Position numbers and translations under genes: made by a program
Notes under the pieces: model-generated
Databases searched by the model: none
What the model saw: the letters and a program-made list of their open reading frames with translations, nothing else
Told to the model about the DNA's origin: nothing
Assembly (NCBI GenBank): GCA_937138495.1
Contig: CAKZPE010000045.1
Location: forward strand, 1-49,958
Length of the DNA: 49,958 bases
Direction: 5' to 3'
From: an uncultured Oceanospirillaceae bacterium
GTDB taxonomy: Bacteria; Pseudomonadota; Gammaproteobacteria; Pseudomonadales; Balneatricaceae
Shown here: positions 9,900-18,208 of the stretch, piece after piece
Numbering within the stretch: the stretch's first letter is position 1
How the letters are laid out: each line of letters begins with the position of its first letter

Positions 9900-10487
9900 A
9901 TGGTTTCAGTTTCACTGTTACTGCTGACTCTCAGCAGCGGTTATTCAGCGGTCTGGCAACATCGACGGACCACTGGTCCTGTTGCTGGCATTAATCAGAA
10001 GGTACTGGCGCTCAGCAGCCTGTTTATTGCCCTGTCTGCAGCGTCGCAGCTGTTAATAGGTATGCAGAGTGAAGACCTTTTCACTCTGCGGCAAATGCTG
10101 GAAAACCTGGCATACTTTGCCGGCATTCCGCTGATAGCTACTGCCGCTGTTGCCCTGAGCTTAGAACAAACCTGGTCAAAACCGGCCTGGGGCCGATGGC
10201 TGATTGGCCTGTTTGCATTTTTCGAATTACTGCGACAAATGCAATACGGCGCGCAATACGCACAACTGATTGCAGCAGCAACTGCTGTTGCACTGATCTA
10301 CGCCGCCATCCGCCAACAGCAGCCTTTTAACCGGCCAATGCTGTTTTCTGGCAGCATACTGATTGCCGCAGGATTAACCGCCTTTGGTCAGGGTGCACTG
10401 CTCACACAATGGCAAGACACCGGACTGTTCAGTGCCTGTCTCACGCTGGGCATTCCACTGCTGTTTATGGGCAACCGACGTACCTGA
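9900..10487 (+). CDS. Hypothetical multi-pass membrane protein downstream of hemL
   Basis: A 195-residue, highly hydrophobic protein with about six predicted membrane segments and short loops. The first begins at residue 2 and the last ends at LGIPLLFMGN. I do not recognise a family signature. Its ATG lies 2 bases after the hemL stop and a strong terminator follows, so it is the last gene of the thiE-hemL transcription unit. The single conserved-looking feature is a charged loop with FFELLRQMQYGAQYA. No function is assigned. Confidence 0.7.
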   Translation: MVSVSLLLLTLSSGYSAVWQHRRTTGPVAGINQKVLALSSLFIALSAASQLLIGMQSEDLFTLRQMLENLAYFAGIPLIATAAVALSLEQTWSKPAWGRWLIGLFAFFELLRQMQYGAQYAQLIAAATAVALIYAAIRQQQPFNRPMLFSGSILIAAGLTAFGQGALLTQWQDTGLFSACLTLGIPLLFMGNRRT

Positions 10488-10497
10488 CTACCGACAT

Positions 10498-10526
10498 TAA
10501 AAAGGGGATCAGTGATCCCCTTTTTT
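10498..10526. terminator. Bidirectional terminator between the hemL unit and the bufferin operon
   Basis: GGGGATC (10504-10510) and GATCCCC (10514-10520) form a 7-bp stem with a 3-base loop. A5 flanks it on the left and T6 on the right. It ends the rightward hemL unit and the leftward DUF2282 gene. Confidence 0.85.
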
Positions 10527-10544
10527 GTTAGCCACTTTATCTGC

Positions 10545-10868
10545 TTAACCTTTACGGCCTCCGGCAATCTTATTACACAAGCCTTGCGGGACTAAGATCC
10601 AGGCATTTGCCTGACGATCCCGTGTAGAATGCCCGGAACAGCTCAGGCCGTTTGAACGGCAACCGTTTTCACCCGCCCGGGCAATGCCGTAACACTTCTC
10701 ATAGTTCGCTTTGCCACTGCTGCTGACTGACTTTTGCGCTTCTTTACTCGCCGACGGCGCAGGCTGTGCCGCAGCACTCTGACTCCCGGACTGCGCTTCA
10801 ACCGTCGCACACCCCTGCAAAGCAACGGCAGAGAGTAACGCCAAGGCAAGTTTATTTTTATCTTTCAT
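10545..10868 (-). CDS. DUF2282 bufferin-type precursor peptide with lipoprotein signal
   Basis: Probable ribosomally made, post-translationally modified copper-binding peptide. The 107 residues divide into a signal with lipobox LQGC (Cys20), an Ala/Ser/Gln-rich linker (21-55) and a compact core (56-104). The core has four cysteines at 59, 70, 77 and 98, in the DUF2282 pattern CYG, AGxNxC, SCxG, W, VPxGxC and GG. In described bufferins, core cysteines are converted to heterocycles and the product is exported to buffer metals. The lipobox is the odd part: Ala follows Cys20, which by the Lol rule predicts the outer membrane. It is the last gene of the operon, after DUF692 and DUF2063 genes. The family call is confident; modification and lipidation are inferred. 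Confidence 0.85.
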   Translation of the reverse strand: MKDKNKLALALLSAVALQGCATVEAQSGSQSAAAQPAPSASKEAQKSVSSSGKANYEKCYGIARAGENGCRSNGLSCSGHSTRDRQANAWILVPQGLCNKIAGGRKG

Positions 10869-10912
10869 ATTCCTGACTCCTGTTAAGCATCCGACTTAAG
10901 GCCATAGAAACC

Positions 10913-11683
10913 TCAGCCAGACTGATTAGAAAACACATCTGCGGTAATGCAGTACTGATAAGCCTCCTGCACGGAGAAATCGACAAAATGTCGTAACACC
11001 TCTTCATAGGTGGTCATAAAATCGTTGCCCGCCGCCAGTAACTGAATGAACAGGAAAATAGCCGGTTCAAGTACGGCCACGCCAATTTCACCACTGGGCA
11101 AACGCTGGATCAGCAACTCAGCACGCTGATCCGGTAATACATATTGCGACTTTAGTCCGGAATTCTGTGCCAGTTGCCAGTAACCCAGTGCCTGGGCATC
11201 CACCGTCAGTAGCTGCACACTGGGCAACAGATAAAAACGCACCTTACACAGCGCCTCTACATCCAGTCCGGCCAGCGCATCCGCCGCCAGTGGTGTCTGG
11301 TCTGCAGCATAAAAACATTGCTGAGCGGCACGTTCAATCCTGGCCAGATCGATTAAAGGTTGCTGCTTTGACAGAACCGCATCCTGCTCCATGAGCTCAG
11401 CAAAGCCTTCACCAAAACACCAGGCTTCAGGCTTTGCCATAGGATACTGCCGGCAATAACTGACACACACACGGGTAAATTCATCTTCGCCTAACTGAGT
11501 GGCGAGTAAAGGAAACGCAGCGGTCAGTAATTCCCGCAGTGTCAGCCCCAGGTGATTGGCATAAACATTCATTCGGTCAGCCGCCGATACCTCAGACGAA
11601 ACCAGAGCTGGGGCCAGATCAGTTAACTGCCTTTGCTTCAGCGTGGTGATAAATTCACTCTGTAATTCAGCCAGCATGAACAC
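10913..11683 (-). CDS. DUF2063 protein, BufC/MbnC-like RiPP partner protein
   Basis: In bufferin and methanobactin systems the DUF2063 protein partners the DUF692 enzyme and binds the precursor leader. Here 256 residues show the N-terminal DUF2063 region (about 10-95) with the typical helix pattern RMNVYANHLGLTLRELLTAAFPLLATQLG written as RMNVYANHLG and then AAFPLLATQLGED. A less conserved C-terminal half follows. The gene overlaps the end of the DUF692 gene by 17 bases (or 11 if the second Met at 11677 is used), showing tight coupling. The DUF2282 precursor follows after 44 bases. The name is by family and context. Confidence 0.85.
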   Translation of the reverse strand: MFMLAELQSEFITTLKQRQLTDLAPALVSSEVSAADRMNVYANHLGLTLRELLTAAFPLLATQLGEDEFTRVCVSYCRQYPMAKPEAWCFGEGFAELMEQDAVLSKQQPLIDLARIERAAQQCFYAADQTPLAADALAGLDVEALCKVRFYLLPSVQLLTVDAQALGYWQLAQNSGLKSQYVLPDQRAELLIQRLPSGEIGVAVLEPAIFLFIQLLAAGNDFMTTYEEVLRHFVDFSVQEAYQYCITADVFSNQSG

Positions 11684-12509
11684 CGCCTCCCAGAATTTCT
11701 GAGGCTATAGCCGCCTGATCCAGCAATACCTGCAAATCCGGCATCTGACTGTCCCACTCAATCAGGCTGGGCACAGCACCGAAGCGCTCTGTCGCCTGAC
11801 GGTATAAAGACCAAACCCCGTCTGCCACCTCTGCATCATGACTGTCGATAATGAAAGGTTGCTGGTTGATCACTTTATGGGTCGCACCGGACAAGTGTAT
11901 TTCGGCAACACTGCCTGTGCGGATGCCTGCAATAAAATCCTCTGCAGCAAAGCCATGATTACAACTATTTACCGCCACGTTATTTACATCCAGTAACAGC
12001 TGACAACCGCTTCTGGCGGTTATTTCATTCAGAAACTCCCACTCACTCATCTGAGATGCGGTAAAGGTGACGTAACTGGATACATTTTCCAGAATGAGCT
12101 GCCTTCCCAGAAACTCCTGCACCTGCTGGATACGGGACACCAGGTGCTCAATCACCGCTTCGGTAAACGGCAACGGATACAGATCGGGAAAATATTCGCC
12201 GTTATGCCGGCTCCAGGACATATGATCAGATACCAGGAATGGCTCGTAGCGCTCAATAAGGTGTTTAAGCGACGCCAGATAACGCATATCCAGCGGATCA
12301 GTCGACCCGACAGACAGCCCAACACCGTGTAAAGACAGCGGATACCTGTCTCTGACACACTGGAGAAAATAATGGTTTGGTCCACCGGGGTTAAAATAAT
12401 TTTCGCTATGAACCTCAAACCATCCCAGCGAAGGCGCCCGGTCAATAACAGCCTGATAATGCGCCTGTCGCAATCCCACGCCTACTAAAGCTGTTTCATT
12501 CACCTGCAT
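11667..12509 (-). CDS. DUF692 multinuclear iron enzyme, BufB/MbnB-like
   Basis: DUF692 enzymes are TIM-barrel iron proteins that modify cysteines of RiPP precursors (MbnB makes oxazolone-thioamide; BufB-type enzymes make sulfur heterocycles). The 280 residues contain the expected His/Asp/Glu metal-ligand motifs: EVHSENYF, SLHGVGLSVG, VSDHMSW, LENVSSY, LLLDVNNVAVN, EIHLSGATH, DSHDAEV and EWD. GGAGGAG-like sequence sits just before the ATG, and this is the first gene of a three-gene operon. The order B-C-A is unusual, since bufferin operons more often begin with the precursor. A DoxX-type BufD gene is not adjacent. Confidence 0.88.
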   Translation of the reverse strand: MQVNETALVGVGLRQAHYQAVIDRAPSLGWFEVHSENYFNPGGPNHYFLQCVRDRYPLSLHGVGLSVGSTDPLDMRYLASLKHLIERYEPFLVSDHMSWSRHNGEYFPDLYPLPFTEAVIEHLVSRIQQVQEFLGRQLILENVSSYVTFTASQMSEWEFLNEITARSGCQLLLDVNNVAVNSCNHGFAAEDFIAGIRTGSVAEIHLSGATHKVINQQPFIIDSHDAEVADGVWSLYRQATERFGAVPSLIEWDSQMPDLQVLLDQAAIASEILGGGVHAG

Positions 12510-12775
12510 ATCAACTCCTCCAGTACTGCCTCACCTCTGTCGGTGCTCACCTTCACGCGATTAAGCAGCACACTTTTTCTGCTCACCATGCTAAATATGC
12601 AGTCTGAAACAAAACTGAATACTTTTACGGCTAAACTGCCCATACTGCGCAGCCGCTAAACATTATTATCTCTAATGACAAAGATTCACTTTTCTGACTT
12701 TATTCCGACACCGTTTTGCTGGATGCTTAGCGAAAATAAGATAAGTGCAACCCTTGAGAACACAGAAGCACAACT
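12510..12775. other. Divergent intergenic region
   Basis: These 266 bases separate the bufferin operon from the divergent phosphodiesterase gene and must hold both promoters. It is AT-rich in the middle. TTGTCA with GATAAT downstream is visible on the minus strand but the spacing is too short for a confident promoter. I see no operator, RNA or ORF I can defend. Confidence 0.4.
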
Positions 12776-14017
12776 ATGAACAAACTCATTCTCATCATGA
12801 TCGACGGCGTCAGTGCCGGTAAATTTGAACAGATGCGTGATCAGCTGCCCCATCTGGATGCATTGGCAAAACAAGGTTGCCAGGTCAAAGAGCTGACCCC
12901 GGAAATCTGCGGAACCTCATTTCCGGGCCGTACATCCATGGTCATTGGCCGCCCACCGGCTGAGCACGGTGTCTACGGCAATAAGATCTGGGACGGCGAT
13001 GTTTTCCGCTGGTCGAACCCTTATGACGTCCGCGGTGAAACACTGGCAGGATTTACCCGTAAAGCCGGCGGCGACGTGGTAAACGTTGGCTACGGCATGG
13101 TGCGCCCCGAAGACTGCAGCCTGTTCATCAAGCCTTGGTGGGTAAATGATGTAATGAGCCGTGGCCGGGATAACCAACCCCATCCGGCCAATGAACAATG
13201 GCGTCTGACCAATAAAAATCTTGACCCGGATAACCGTCTCGCACAGCTGGGCCTGAGCATTGAAGACATGGTCGATCCGATTGCCGACCGTGAACAGACA
13301 CTGAGCCTGGGCATGCTGGCGGACTATCAGCTGATGCAGGTGGCTGCGACTCTGGCCGGCGCAGATGCACCGGACCTGATTATGCTTGAAGTAGGCATCA
13401 CCGATTACTACCTGCACCAGTACGGTACCGATCACCCACAAACAGAGCTCTCTCTGCGCACCGCTGATGCTCAGGTAGGCGCCCTGATGACTCAGTTACG
13501 CAGTAACGGCAGCCTGGATAAATACAACTTCGCCATTATGAGTGACCACGGCCACACCGCCATGCCGGACGCGGTTCGCTGCGACCTGCTTCTGCCAGAA
13601 GGCTGTCGTTGGTCCAGTGAAGGCAGCGTACTGATGGTTGCACCACGCTCCGGAGAAGAAGCCACGACTGTGACGGAACAGTTGCTGGCGCAAGGGATGG
13701 AAGTCATGCCAAAAGATTTTATCCCGGCAGACCTGCACGACACCCTGATCGCCTTTACCTGCCCGGCGGGAGAATATGTCAGCTTCGAAGCCGACGTCAT
13801 GGGCACAGGCACCGTCCGTGGTGCATCGAAATACAAATCCAACCACGGTATGCGCCCGGGTACTCCGGAAGATAACCGCTTCTGCATCTTCGCCGGCCCG
13901 AATGTCCCACAGCAGGAAGTGGAATTTGCCACAGCCGTTCAGGTCGCCCCTACCATGGCTGCTATTATGGGTGTTGAAACCGACTGGACGGTTGACCCTA
14001 TTCTGCAACCGGTCTGA
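12776..14017 (+). CDS. Alkaline phosphatase superfamily hydrolase (type I phosphodiesterase/nucleotide pyrophosphatase-like)
   Basis: Likely a two-metal phosphoester or phosphonate hydrolase. The 413-residue protein has no signal peptide, so it is probably cytoplasmic. Superfamily metal and nucleophile sites are visible: the first Asp in LIMIDGVS (residue 9), the nucleophile Thr/Ser in CGTSFPGRTSM (near 45), ITDYYLHQYGTDH (near 210), SDHGHTAM (near 258) and SNHGMRPG (near 360). HGVYGN is shared with nucleotide pyrophosphatases and phosphonoacetate hydrolases. The substrate cannot be read from sequence. It stands beside a LysR gene and a Dpp-like transporter, which suggests that the imported compound is its substrate. 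Confidence 0.82.
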   Translation: MNKLILIMIDGVSAGKFEQMRDQLPHLDALAKQGCQVKELTPEICGTSFPGRTSMVIGRPPAEHGVYGNKIWDGDVFRWSNPYDVRGETLAGFTRKAGGDVVNVGYGMVRPEDCSLFIKPWWVNDVMSRGRDNQPHPANEQWRLTNKNLDPDNRLAQLGLSIEDMVDPIADREQTLSLGMLADYQLMQVAATLAGADAPDLIMLEVGITDYYLHQYGTDHPQTELSLRTADAQVGALMTQLRSNGSLDKYNFAIMSDHGHTAMPDAVRCDLLLPEGCRWSSEGSVLMVAPRSGEEATTVTEQLLAQGMEVMPKDFIPADLHDTLIAFTCPAGEYVSFEADVMGTGTVRGASKYKSNHGMRPGTPEDNRFCIFAGPNVPQQEVEFATAVQVAPTMAAIMGVETDWTVDPILQPV

Positions 14018-14045
14018 TCGCCATCAGATCGGTATCACCAAAGAC

Positions 14046-14077
14046 AAAAATCCCAGCACTTGCCGGGATTTTTTTAT
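14046..14077. terminator. Bidirectional terminator between the phosphodiesterase and LysR genes
   Basis: AAAAATCCC pairs with GGGATTTTT around a CAAGTGC-type loop, with one internal mismatch and a T7 run. It lies 30-60 bases after the phosphodiesterase stop codon and just beyond the end of the converging LysR gene. Confidence 0.8.
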
Positions 14078-14100
14078 ACTGATAAAACAAGCAGGATAGC

Positions 14101-15033
14101 TTACAGGCTCAGGTTCCAGTCCAGATTATCTTTGCACGGATGCTGTTCCAACTCTTCCAGCATCCAGCGACAGAAATTATCTACCTTGGCGGTCATCGGA
14201 CGGTTCGGCAACACCAGATAATGTCCACACTCGGCCTCCATTTCATAGTCATGCGCCTTAATCAGACGGCCAGTTTTCAGCGGTTCGTATAAATGCCCGC
14301 TCAGCCCCAGCAAAGCCCCCACACCCGCTTCAGCCATATCGATAGCCATCGTGGTGTTATCGCTCTCAAAACTGGTCATCGGCTGAAGCTCAACCAACCC
14401 CTGCTCACCAAACCAGCTGTGCCAGCCTTCCCGGTAGCCCATAATGCTGATCAGCGGCATTTCGATTAACTGTTCTAACTGATTACTGCCCGGATACTTC
14501 TCCATGAATTCAGGGCTGGCAACCACCTGCCACTGCTCTTTAATGATCCGCTGAACCAGTGAGCCGGAGAAATCACCATAGCCATGACAAATCTCCAGAT
14601 CGACACCGTCAACACTCTCACCGTTCGGCCAGACAGATGTTTTCAGCCGCACCCGGTATTCAGGATACTTCGCCATAAACTTAGGCAACCGTTCAACCAG
14701 CCAGCGCTGCGCAAACGTGGTGCCGGACTTGATCTGCAGTACCGGCTGATGCGAGGTATCAAACAGCTCCTGTGTACTGGCGCGCATATTACTGAACGCC
14801 TGGGTCAGCACCGGTAAATAGGAGCGTCCCAAATCTGTCAGCTGCAGTTTTCGCGACTTACGGGTAAACAGAGGTGCGCCGAGATACTCCTCCAGCAATT
14901 TTACCTGCTGACTCACAGCCCCCTGAGTCACAAACAGCTCCTCAGAAGCCTTTGTCAGACTCTGCAACCGCGCGGCAGCCTCAAAGGCACGCAAAGCATT
15001 CAGAGGTGGCATAGGTTTTTTCGGCCGCTGCAT
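14101..15033 (-). CDS. LysR-type transcriptional regulator, GcvA-like
   Basis: A DNA-binding regulator of 310 residues. The N-terminal winged helix-turn-helix (about 10-70) starts PPLNALRAFEAAARLQS and includes ELFVTQGAVSQQVKLLE. The C-terminal effector domain follows (about 95-300). The ATG at 15033 (protein starts MQRPKKPMPPL) has GGGAG upstream and gives the standard LTTR length. The frame is open to 15267, but the extra 78 codons look unlike coding sequence. It is divergent from the ABC transporter operon across a 594-base region and is its likely regulator. The effector is unknown. Confidence 0.9.
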   Translation of the reverse strand: MQRPKKPMPPLNALRAFEAAARLQSLTKASEELFVTQGAVSQQVKLLEEYLGAPLFTRKSRKLQLTDLGRSYLPVLTQAFSNMRASTQELFDTSHQPVLQIKSGTTFAQRWLVERLPKFMAKYPEYRVRLKTSVWPNGESVDGVDLEICHGYGDFSGSLVQRIIKEQWQVVASPEFMEKYPGSNQLEQLIEMPLISIMGYREGWHSWFGEQGLVELQPMTSFESDNTTMAIDMAEAGVGALLGLSGHLYEPLKTGRLIKAHDYEMEAECGHYLVLPNRPMTAKVDNFCRWMLEELEQHPCKDNLDWNLSL

Positions 15034-15362
15034 GCGAAGCAATCTCCCAATGAAATATTCTGTAAAACGTAATCTTTGATTACCCGGACAAACTAAAAAA
15101 AACCGGAATCTGCGCAGAAATGCCGGAATCAGGCAAATCCGCAACTGCCTAGAATGTAACTCAGGCATCCCTCCCCGACAATCTAAGCTCAACAATTTTA
15201 TTAGATTTTCTGGAAAATAATTTTTTAAAAATTTGACTGAAATCAAAAATACATATTTTTGTAACACTCCACCAACAATACTAAGCTATTGATAATTAAT
15301 TTTTTTTAGCTAAAAAAACACTTTCACTTACCACCTTAACGTTACATAAAAATGACCGGACT

Positions 15363-15384
15363 CTTTAGTAAAACTAAAGTTTTT
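15363..15384. promoter_or_regulatory. Perfect inverted repeat, LTTR-type operator or attenuator candidate
   Basis: CTTTAGT-AAA-ACTAAAG (15363-15379) is a perfect 7-bp inverted repeat followed by T5. It contains the T-N11-A pattern bound by LysR proteins and lies between the LysR gene and the ABC operon. The T-run would also fit a weak terminator hairpin. Confidence 0.45.
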
Positions 15385-15514
15385 GTTCCGAAATTCTCGC
15401 TTTTTAGGCTATCGTTAATTTGCCACTATTGAGGACACCTGAAATGACAGTGATTTCGACGCTGTTCAGGATAAGAATAAATATTTTAGCTAAACAGGTT
15501 CAGCATCCGTCCGA

Positions 15515-15606
15515 TCCAGCCGCGAAAGCCCACAACATCGGGTTATCCGGGAGGCTCTGGAGGCTGGACCTGATTACGCATACCGGTGACCACCGGCTAC
15601 TTAACT
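15515..15606 (+). ncRNA. Possible structured leader before the ABC transporter operon
   Basis: TCCAGCC (15515-15521) and GGCTGGA (15562-15568) can pair around a loop containing smaller pairings (CCC/GGG). Further on, CCGGT/ACCGG (around 15582-15595) forms a hairpin just before the ribosome site. It matches no riboswitch class I can recognise, so it is only a candidate. Confidence 0.25.
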
Positions 15607-15627
15607 GAATAAAAAAACGAGGTAGAC

Positions 15628-17217
15628 ATGTCACACGATTTAAATAAGTTGGCTATTGAAGCGGCAAAAGGCCGTCTGAGCCGCCGCGAATTCATGCGCC
15701 ATGCAGCAGCTGTTGGTGTCGCTGCACCATTAGCGTCCACGCTTTTAAGTCAGGGTGTTCTGGCAGCAGAAACACCAAAGAAAGGCGGCCACCTGATCGC
15801 CGGTCTGAAAGGCGGCAGCTCAACTGACGTACTTGACCCAGCGCTGAATGCCTCAAAAGTTCCATATAGCTTCCTGCGTACCTGGGGTGAAACCCTGGTA
15901 GACATTACCCCGGCCGGTGAACCTGTCCCGCATCTGGCAACTTCATGGGAACCGTCCAACGGTGCCAAAACCTGGACATTCACTCTTCGCCAGGGCGTAC
16001 TTTTCCATAACGGCAAAGAAATGGACTCAGACGATGTTGTAAAAACTCTGCAACGTCACTCCGGTGAAGACACAAAGTCCGGCGCTCTGGGTATCATGCG
16101 TGACATCGAAAACATCAAAGCTGACGGAAAGTACACCGTCGTGCTGGAACTGAAAGAAGGTAACGCTGACCTGCCATACCTGATGTCTGACTATCACCTG
16201 ACCATCCAGCCTGGCGGCGGCTTCGACGATCCGAATGCAGGTATCGGTACCGGCCCTTACGTGGTAACTGTTAACGAGCCAGGCATCCGCCACGTTGGTG
16301 AAAAATTCAAAGATTACTGGAACGATAAAGTCGGTCACGCCGACAGCGTTGAAATCCGTGTAATGAATGACCAGACCGCCCGTATGTCTGCTCTGCAGTC
16401 CGGTAACATTCAACTGGCTAACGTTGTTGCAGCCAAAACAGCCAAGCTGATGGCCCGTCTGCCAAACATCACTATTGAGAACACATCAGGTAAGGGCCAC
16501 TACCCATTCCTGATGCACGCTGATACCGCACCTTTCGACAACCTGGATCTGCGTCTGGCACTGAAATACGCCATCAACCGTGAAGACATGGTTTCCCGTA
16601 TTCTGCAGGGCTACGGCTCTGTCGGTAACGATTTCCCGATCAACAAAGCCTACGACCTGTTTGATGAGTCTATCGAGCAGCGTACCCAGGATCTGGATAA
16701 AGCGGCCTACCACTACAAGAAATCCGGCCACAGCGGCCCGGTTGTTCTGCGCACCTCTGATGCGGCATTTGCCGGCGCGGTTGATGCAGCAATTCTGTTC
16801 AGCCAGCAGGCAGCTAAGGCAGGCATTACTGTTGAAGTTAAGCGTGAGCCGGCGGATGGTTACTGGTCTAACGTCTGGAATGCGCAGCCATTCTGTACAT
16901 CTTACTGGAGCGGTCGTAACACCCAGGACGAAATGTACGCCGTTGCTTACAAGTCTGATGCAGACTGGAACGACACTAACTGGCGCCGTCCTGAGTTCGA
17001 CAAACTGTTGTCTCAGGCTCGCGTTGAAACAGACCGTGACAACCGTAAGCAGATCTACAGCGACATGGGCCGTATGGTACGTGACGACGGTGGCGCGATG
17101 ATTCCGTTCTTCAACGACTTCATTGATGGCGTATCCAAAAAGGTGGGCGGCTATGTACGCGACCCATCCGGCGAAATGTCCAATGGTTACTCCCTGATCC
17201 GTTGCTGGTTGGTTTAA
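15628..17217 (+). CDS. ABC transporter substrate-binding protein, family 5 (Dpp/Opp-like), Tat signal
   Basis: Periplasmic solute-binding protein of 529 residues that delivers a peptide or peptide-sized ligand to the permeases encoded next. The N-terminus carries a twin-arginine export signal, SRREFM near residue 20, then a hydrophobic stretch ending LAAETPKKGG. Family 5 features follow: the core GVLFHNGKEMDSDDVVKTL near 130 and ALKYAINREDMV near 310. It leads a five-gene same-strand series (binding protein, two permeases, double ATPase, then the Na/Pi gene). The ligand cannot be read from the sequence; Tat export suggests folding before export. Confidence 0.93.
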   Translation: MSHDLNKLAIEAAKGRLSRREFMRHAAAVGVAAPLASTLLSQGVLAAETPKKGGHLIAGLKGGSSTDVLDPALNASKVPYSFLRTWGETLVDITPAGEPVPHLATSWEPSNGAKTWTFTLRQGVLFHNGKEMDSDDVVKTLQRHSGEDTKSGALGIMRDIENIKADGKYTVVLELKEGNADLPYLMSDYHLTIQPGGGFDDPNAGIGTGPYVVTVNEPGIRHVGEKFKDYWNDKVGHADSVEIRVMNDQTARMSALQSGNIQLANVVAAKTAKLMARLPNITIENTSGKGHYPFLMHADTAPFDNLDLRLALKYAINREDMVSRILQGYGSVGNDFPINKAYDLFDESIEQRTQDLDKAAYHYKKSGHSGPVVLRTSDAAFAGAVDAAILFSQQAAKAGITVEVKREPADGYWSNVWNAQPFCTSYWSGRNTQDEMYAVAYKSDADWNDTNWRRPEFDKLLSQARVETDRDNRKQIYSDMGRMVRDDGGAMIPFFNDFIDGVSKKVGGYVRDPSGEMSNGYSLIRCWLV

Positions 17218-17220
17218 CCC

Positions 17221-18189
17221 ATGGCTCTGACGTCTAACTCACTGACCGCCCTTGTGGCCAAGCGCATTGCGCTTGGCCTCGGGCTATTACTGGCGATCTC
17301 TGCACTGATCTTTGCCGGCACTGAAATGCTGCCGGGCGACGTTGCACAGAGTATTCTTGGCCAGAGCGCCACCCCTGAAGCCCTTGCAAACCTGCGGGCT
17401 GACATGGGTCTGAACAAACCGGCACTGGAGCGCTACCTGTCCTGGCTGGGTGGTATTTTACAAGGTGACCTGGGTAATTCCCTGAGCAGTGGTCGCGACA
17501 TCGGCGACATGATCGGCGGACGTCTGGGCAACACACTGTTTCTGGCGATGAGTACAGCAATTATTGCCGTCCCACTGGCCGTCATCCTTGGTATGATTGC
17601 GGTTCACTTCCGCAACGGCATGGTCGACAAGCTGATTTCTATCACTACGATCACCGCCATTTCACTGCCTGAATTCTTTATCGGTTACCTGCTGATTCTG
17701 GTATTTGCAGTTAACCTGGGCTGGTTACCGTCCAGCTCAATCATCTACGACGGGATGTCTATAGGTGAGAAACTGACCGCAATTGCACTGCCCTGCGCAA
17801 CCCTGACTCTGGTTGTACTGGCGCACATGATGCGAATGACCCGCGCAGCGATTCTCAATGTAATGTCCAGCGCATACATAGAAACTGCCGAACTGAAAGG
17901 CCTTAGCCCGTTCAAGATTATTTTCCGCCATGCATTTCCGAATGCCATTTCGCCAATCATTACCGTAGTGGTACTGAATCTGGCGTACCTGGTTGTCGGT
18001 GTCGTCGTCGTTGAAATCATCTTCGTTTACCCGGGCATGGGACAACTACTGGTTGACCACGTGACCAAACGAGACGTACCCGTGGTACAAGCCACTGGCC
18101 TGATTTTCGCAGCGATTTATATCCTGCTGAACATGTTTGCCGACATCATGTCGATCATTGCAAACCCGCGTCTGCGTCACCCGAAATAA
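17221..18189 (+). CDS. ABC transporter permease (DppB-like)
   Basis: First inner-membrane permease of a Dpp/Opp-type importer, 322 residues. It has an N-terminal membrane segment (about 13-35), a periplasmic loop with the DppB-type DMGLNKPALERYLSWL, and five more segments. The cytoplasmic coupling motif is written EAA-like as IETAELKGLSPFKIIFRHAFPNA in pieces: ETAELKGLSP and FRHAFPNAISP near residue 225. The ATG is 3 bases after the binding-protein stop, so translation is coupled. Specificity is set elsewhere. Confidence 0.92.
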   Translation: MALTSNSLTALVAKRIALGLGLLLAISALIFAGTEMLPGDVAQSILGQSATPEALANLRADMGLNKPALERYLSWLGGILQGDLGNSLSSGRDIGDMIGGRLGNTLFLAMSTAIIAVPLAVILGMIAVHFRNGMVDKLISITTITAISLPEFFIGYLLILVFAVNLGWLPSSSIIYDGMSIGEKLTAIALPCATLTLVVLAHMMRMTRAAILNVMSSAYIETAELKGLSPFKIIFRHAFPNAISPIITVVVLNLAYLVVGVVVVEIIFVYPGMGQLLVDHVTKRDVPVVQATGLIFAAIYILLNMFADIMSIIANPRLRHPK

Positions 18190-18208
18190 GAGGCCAGGAA
18201 GAAAAATA

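Larger units (their letters stand above)
15034..15627. other. Long AT-rich divergent regulatory region (LysR / ABC transporter)
   Basis: These 594 bases without a gene hold a very AT-rich core (about 15190-15420). That is followed by a higher-GC stretch (15500-15600) with inverted repeats just before the transporter operon. Two notable elements are listed separately. A 62-codon frame from TTG 15420 has no family match and I do not call it a gene. Confidence 0.5.

Noticed and set aside
15034..15267. Open frame extending the LysR gene by 78 codons
   Set aside because: The ATG at 15033 gives the standard LysR length, and the extra sequence looks non-coding and AT-rich.
15420..15608. 62-codon frame before the ABC operon
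   Set aside because: It begins with TTG, has no family match, and overlaps inverted repeats that look like a leader.
18137..18208. Upstream start for the DppC-like permease
   Set aside because: It would overlap the preceding permease by 53 bases, while the ATG at 18209 has AGGAAG before it.
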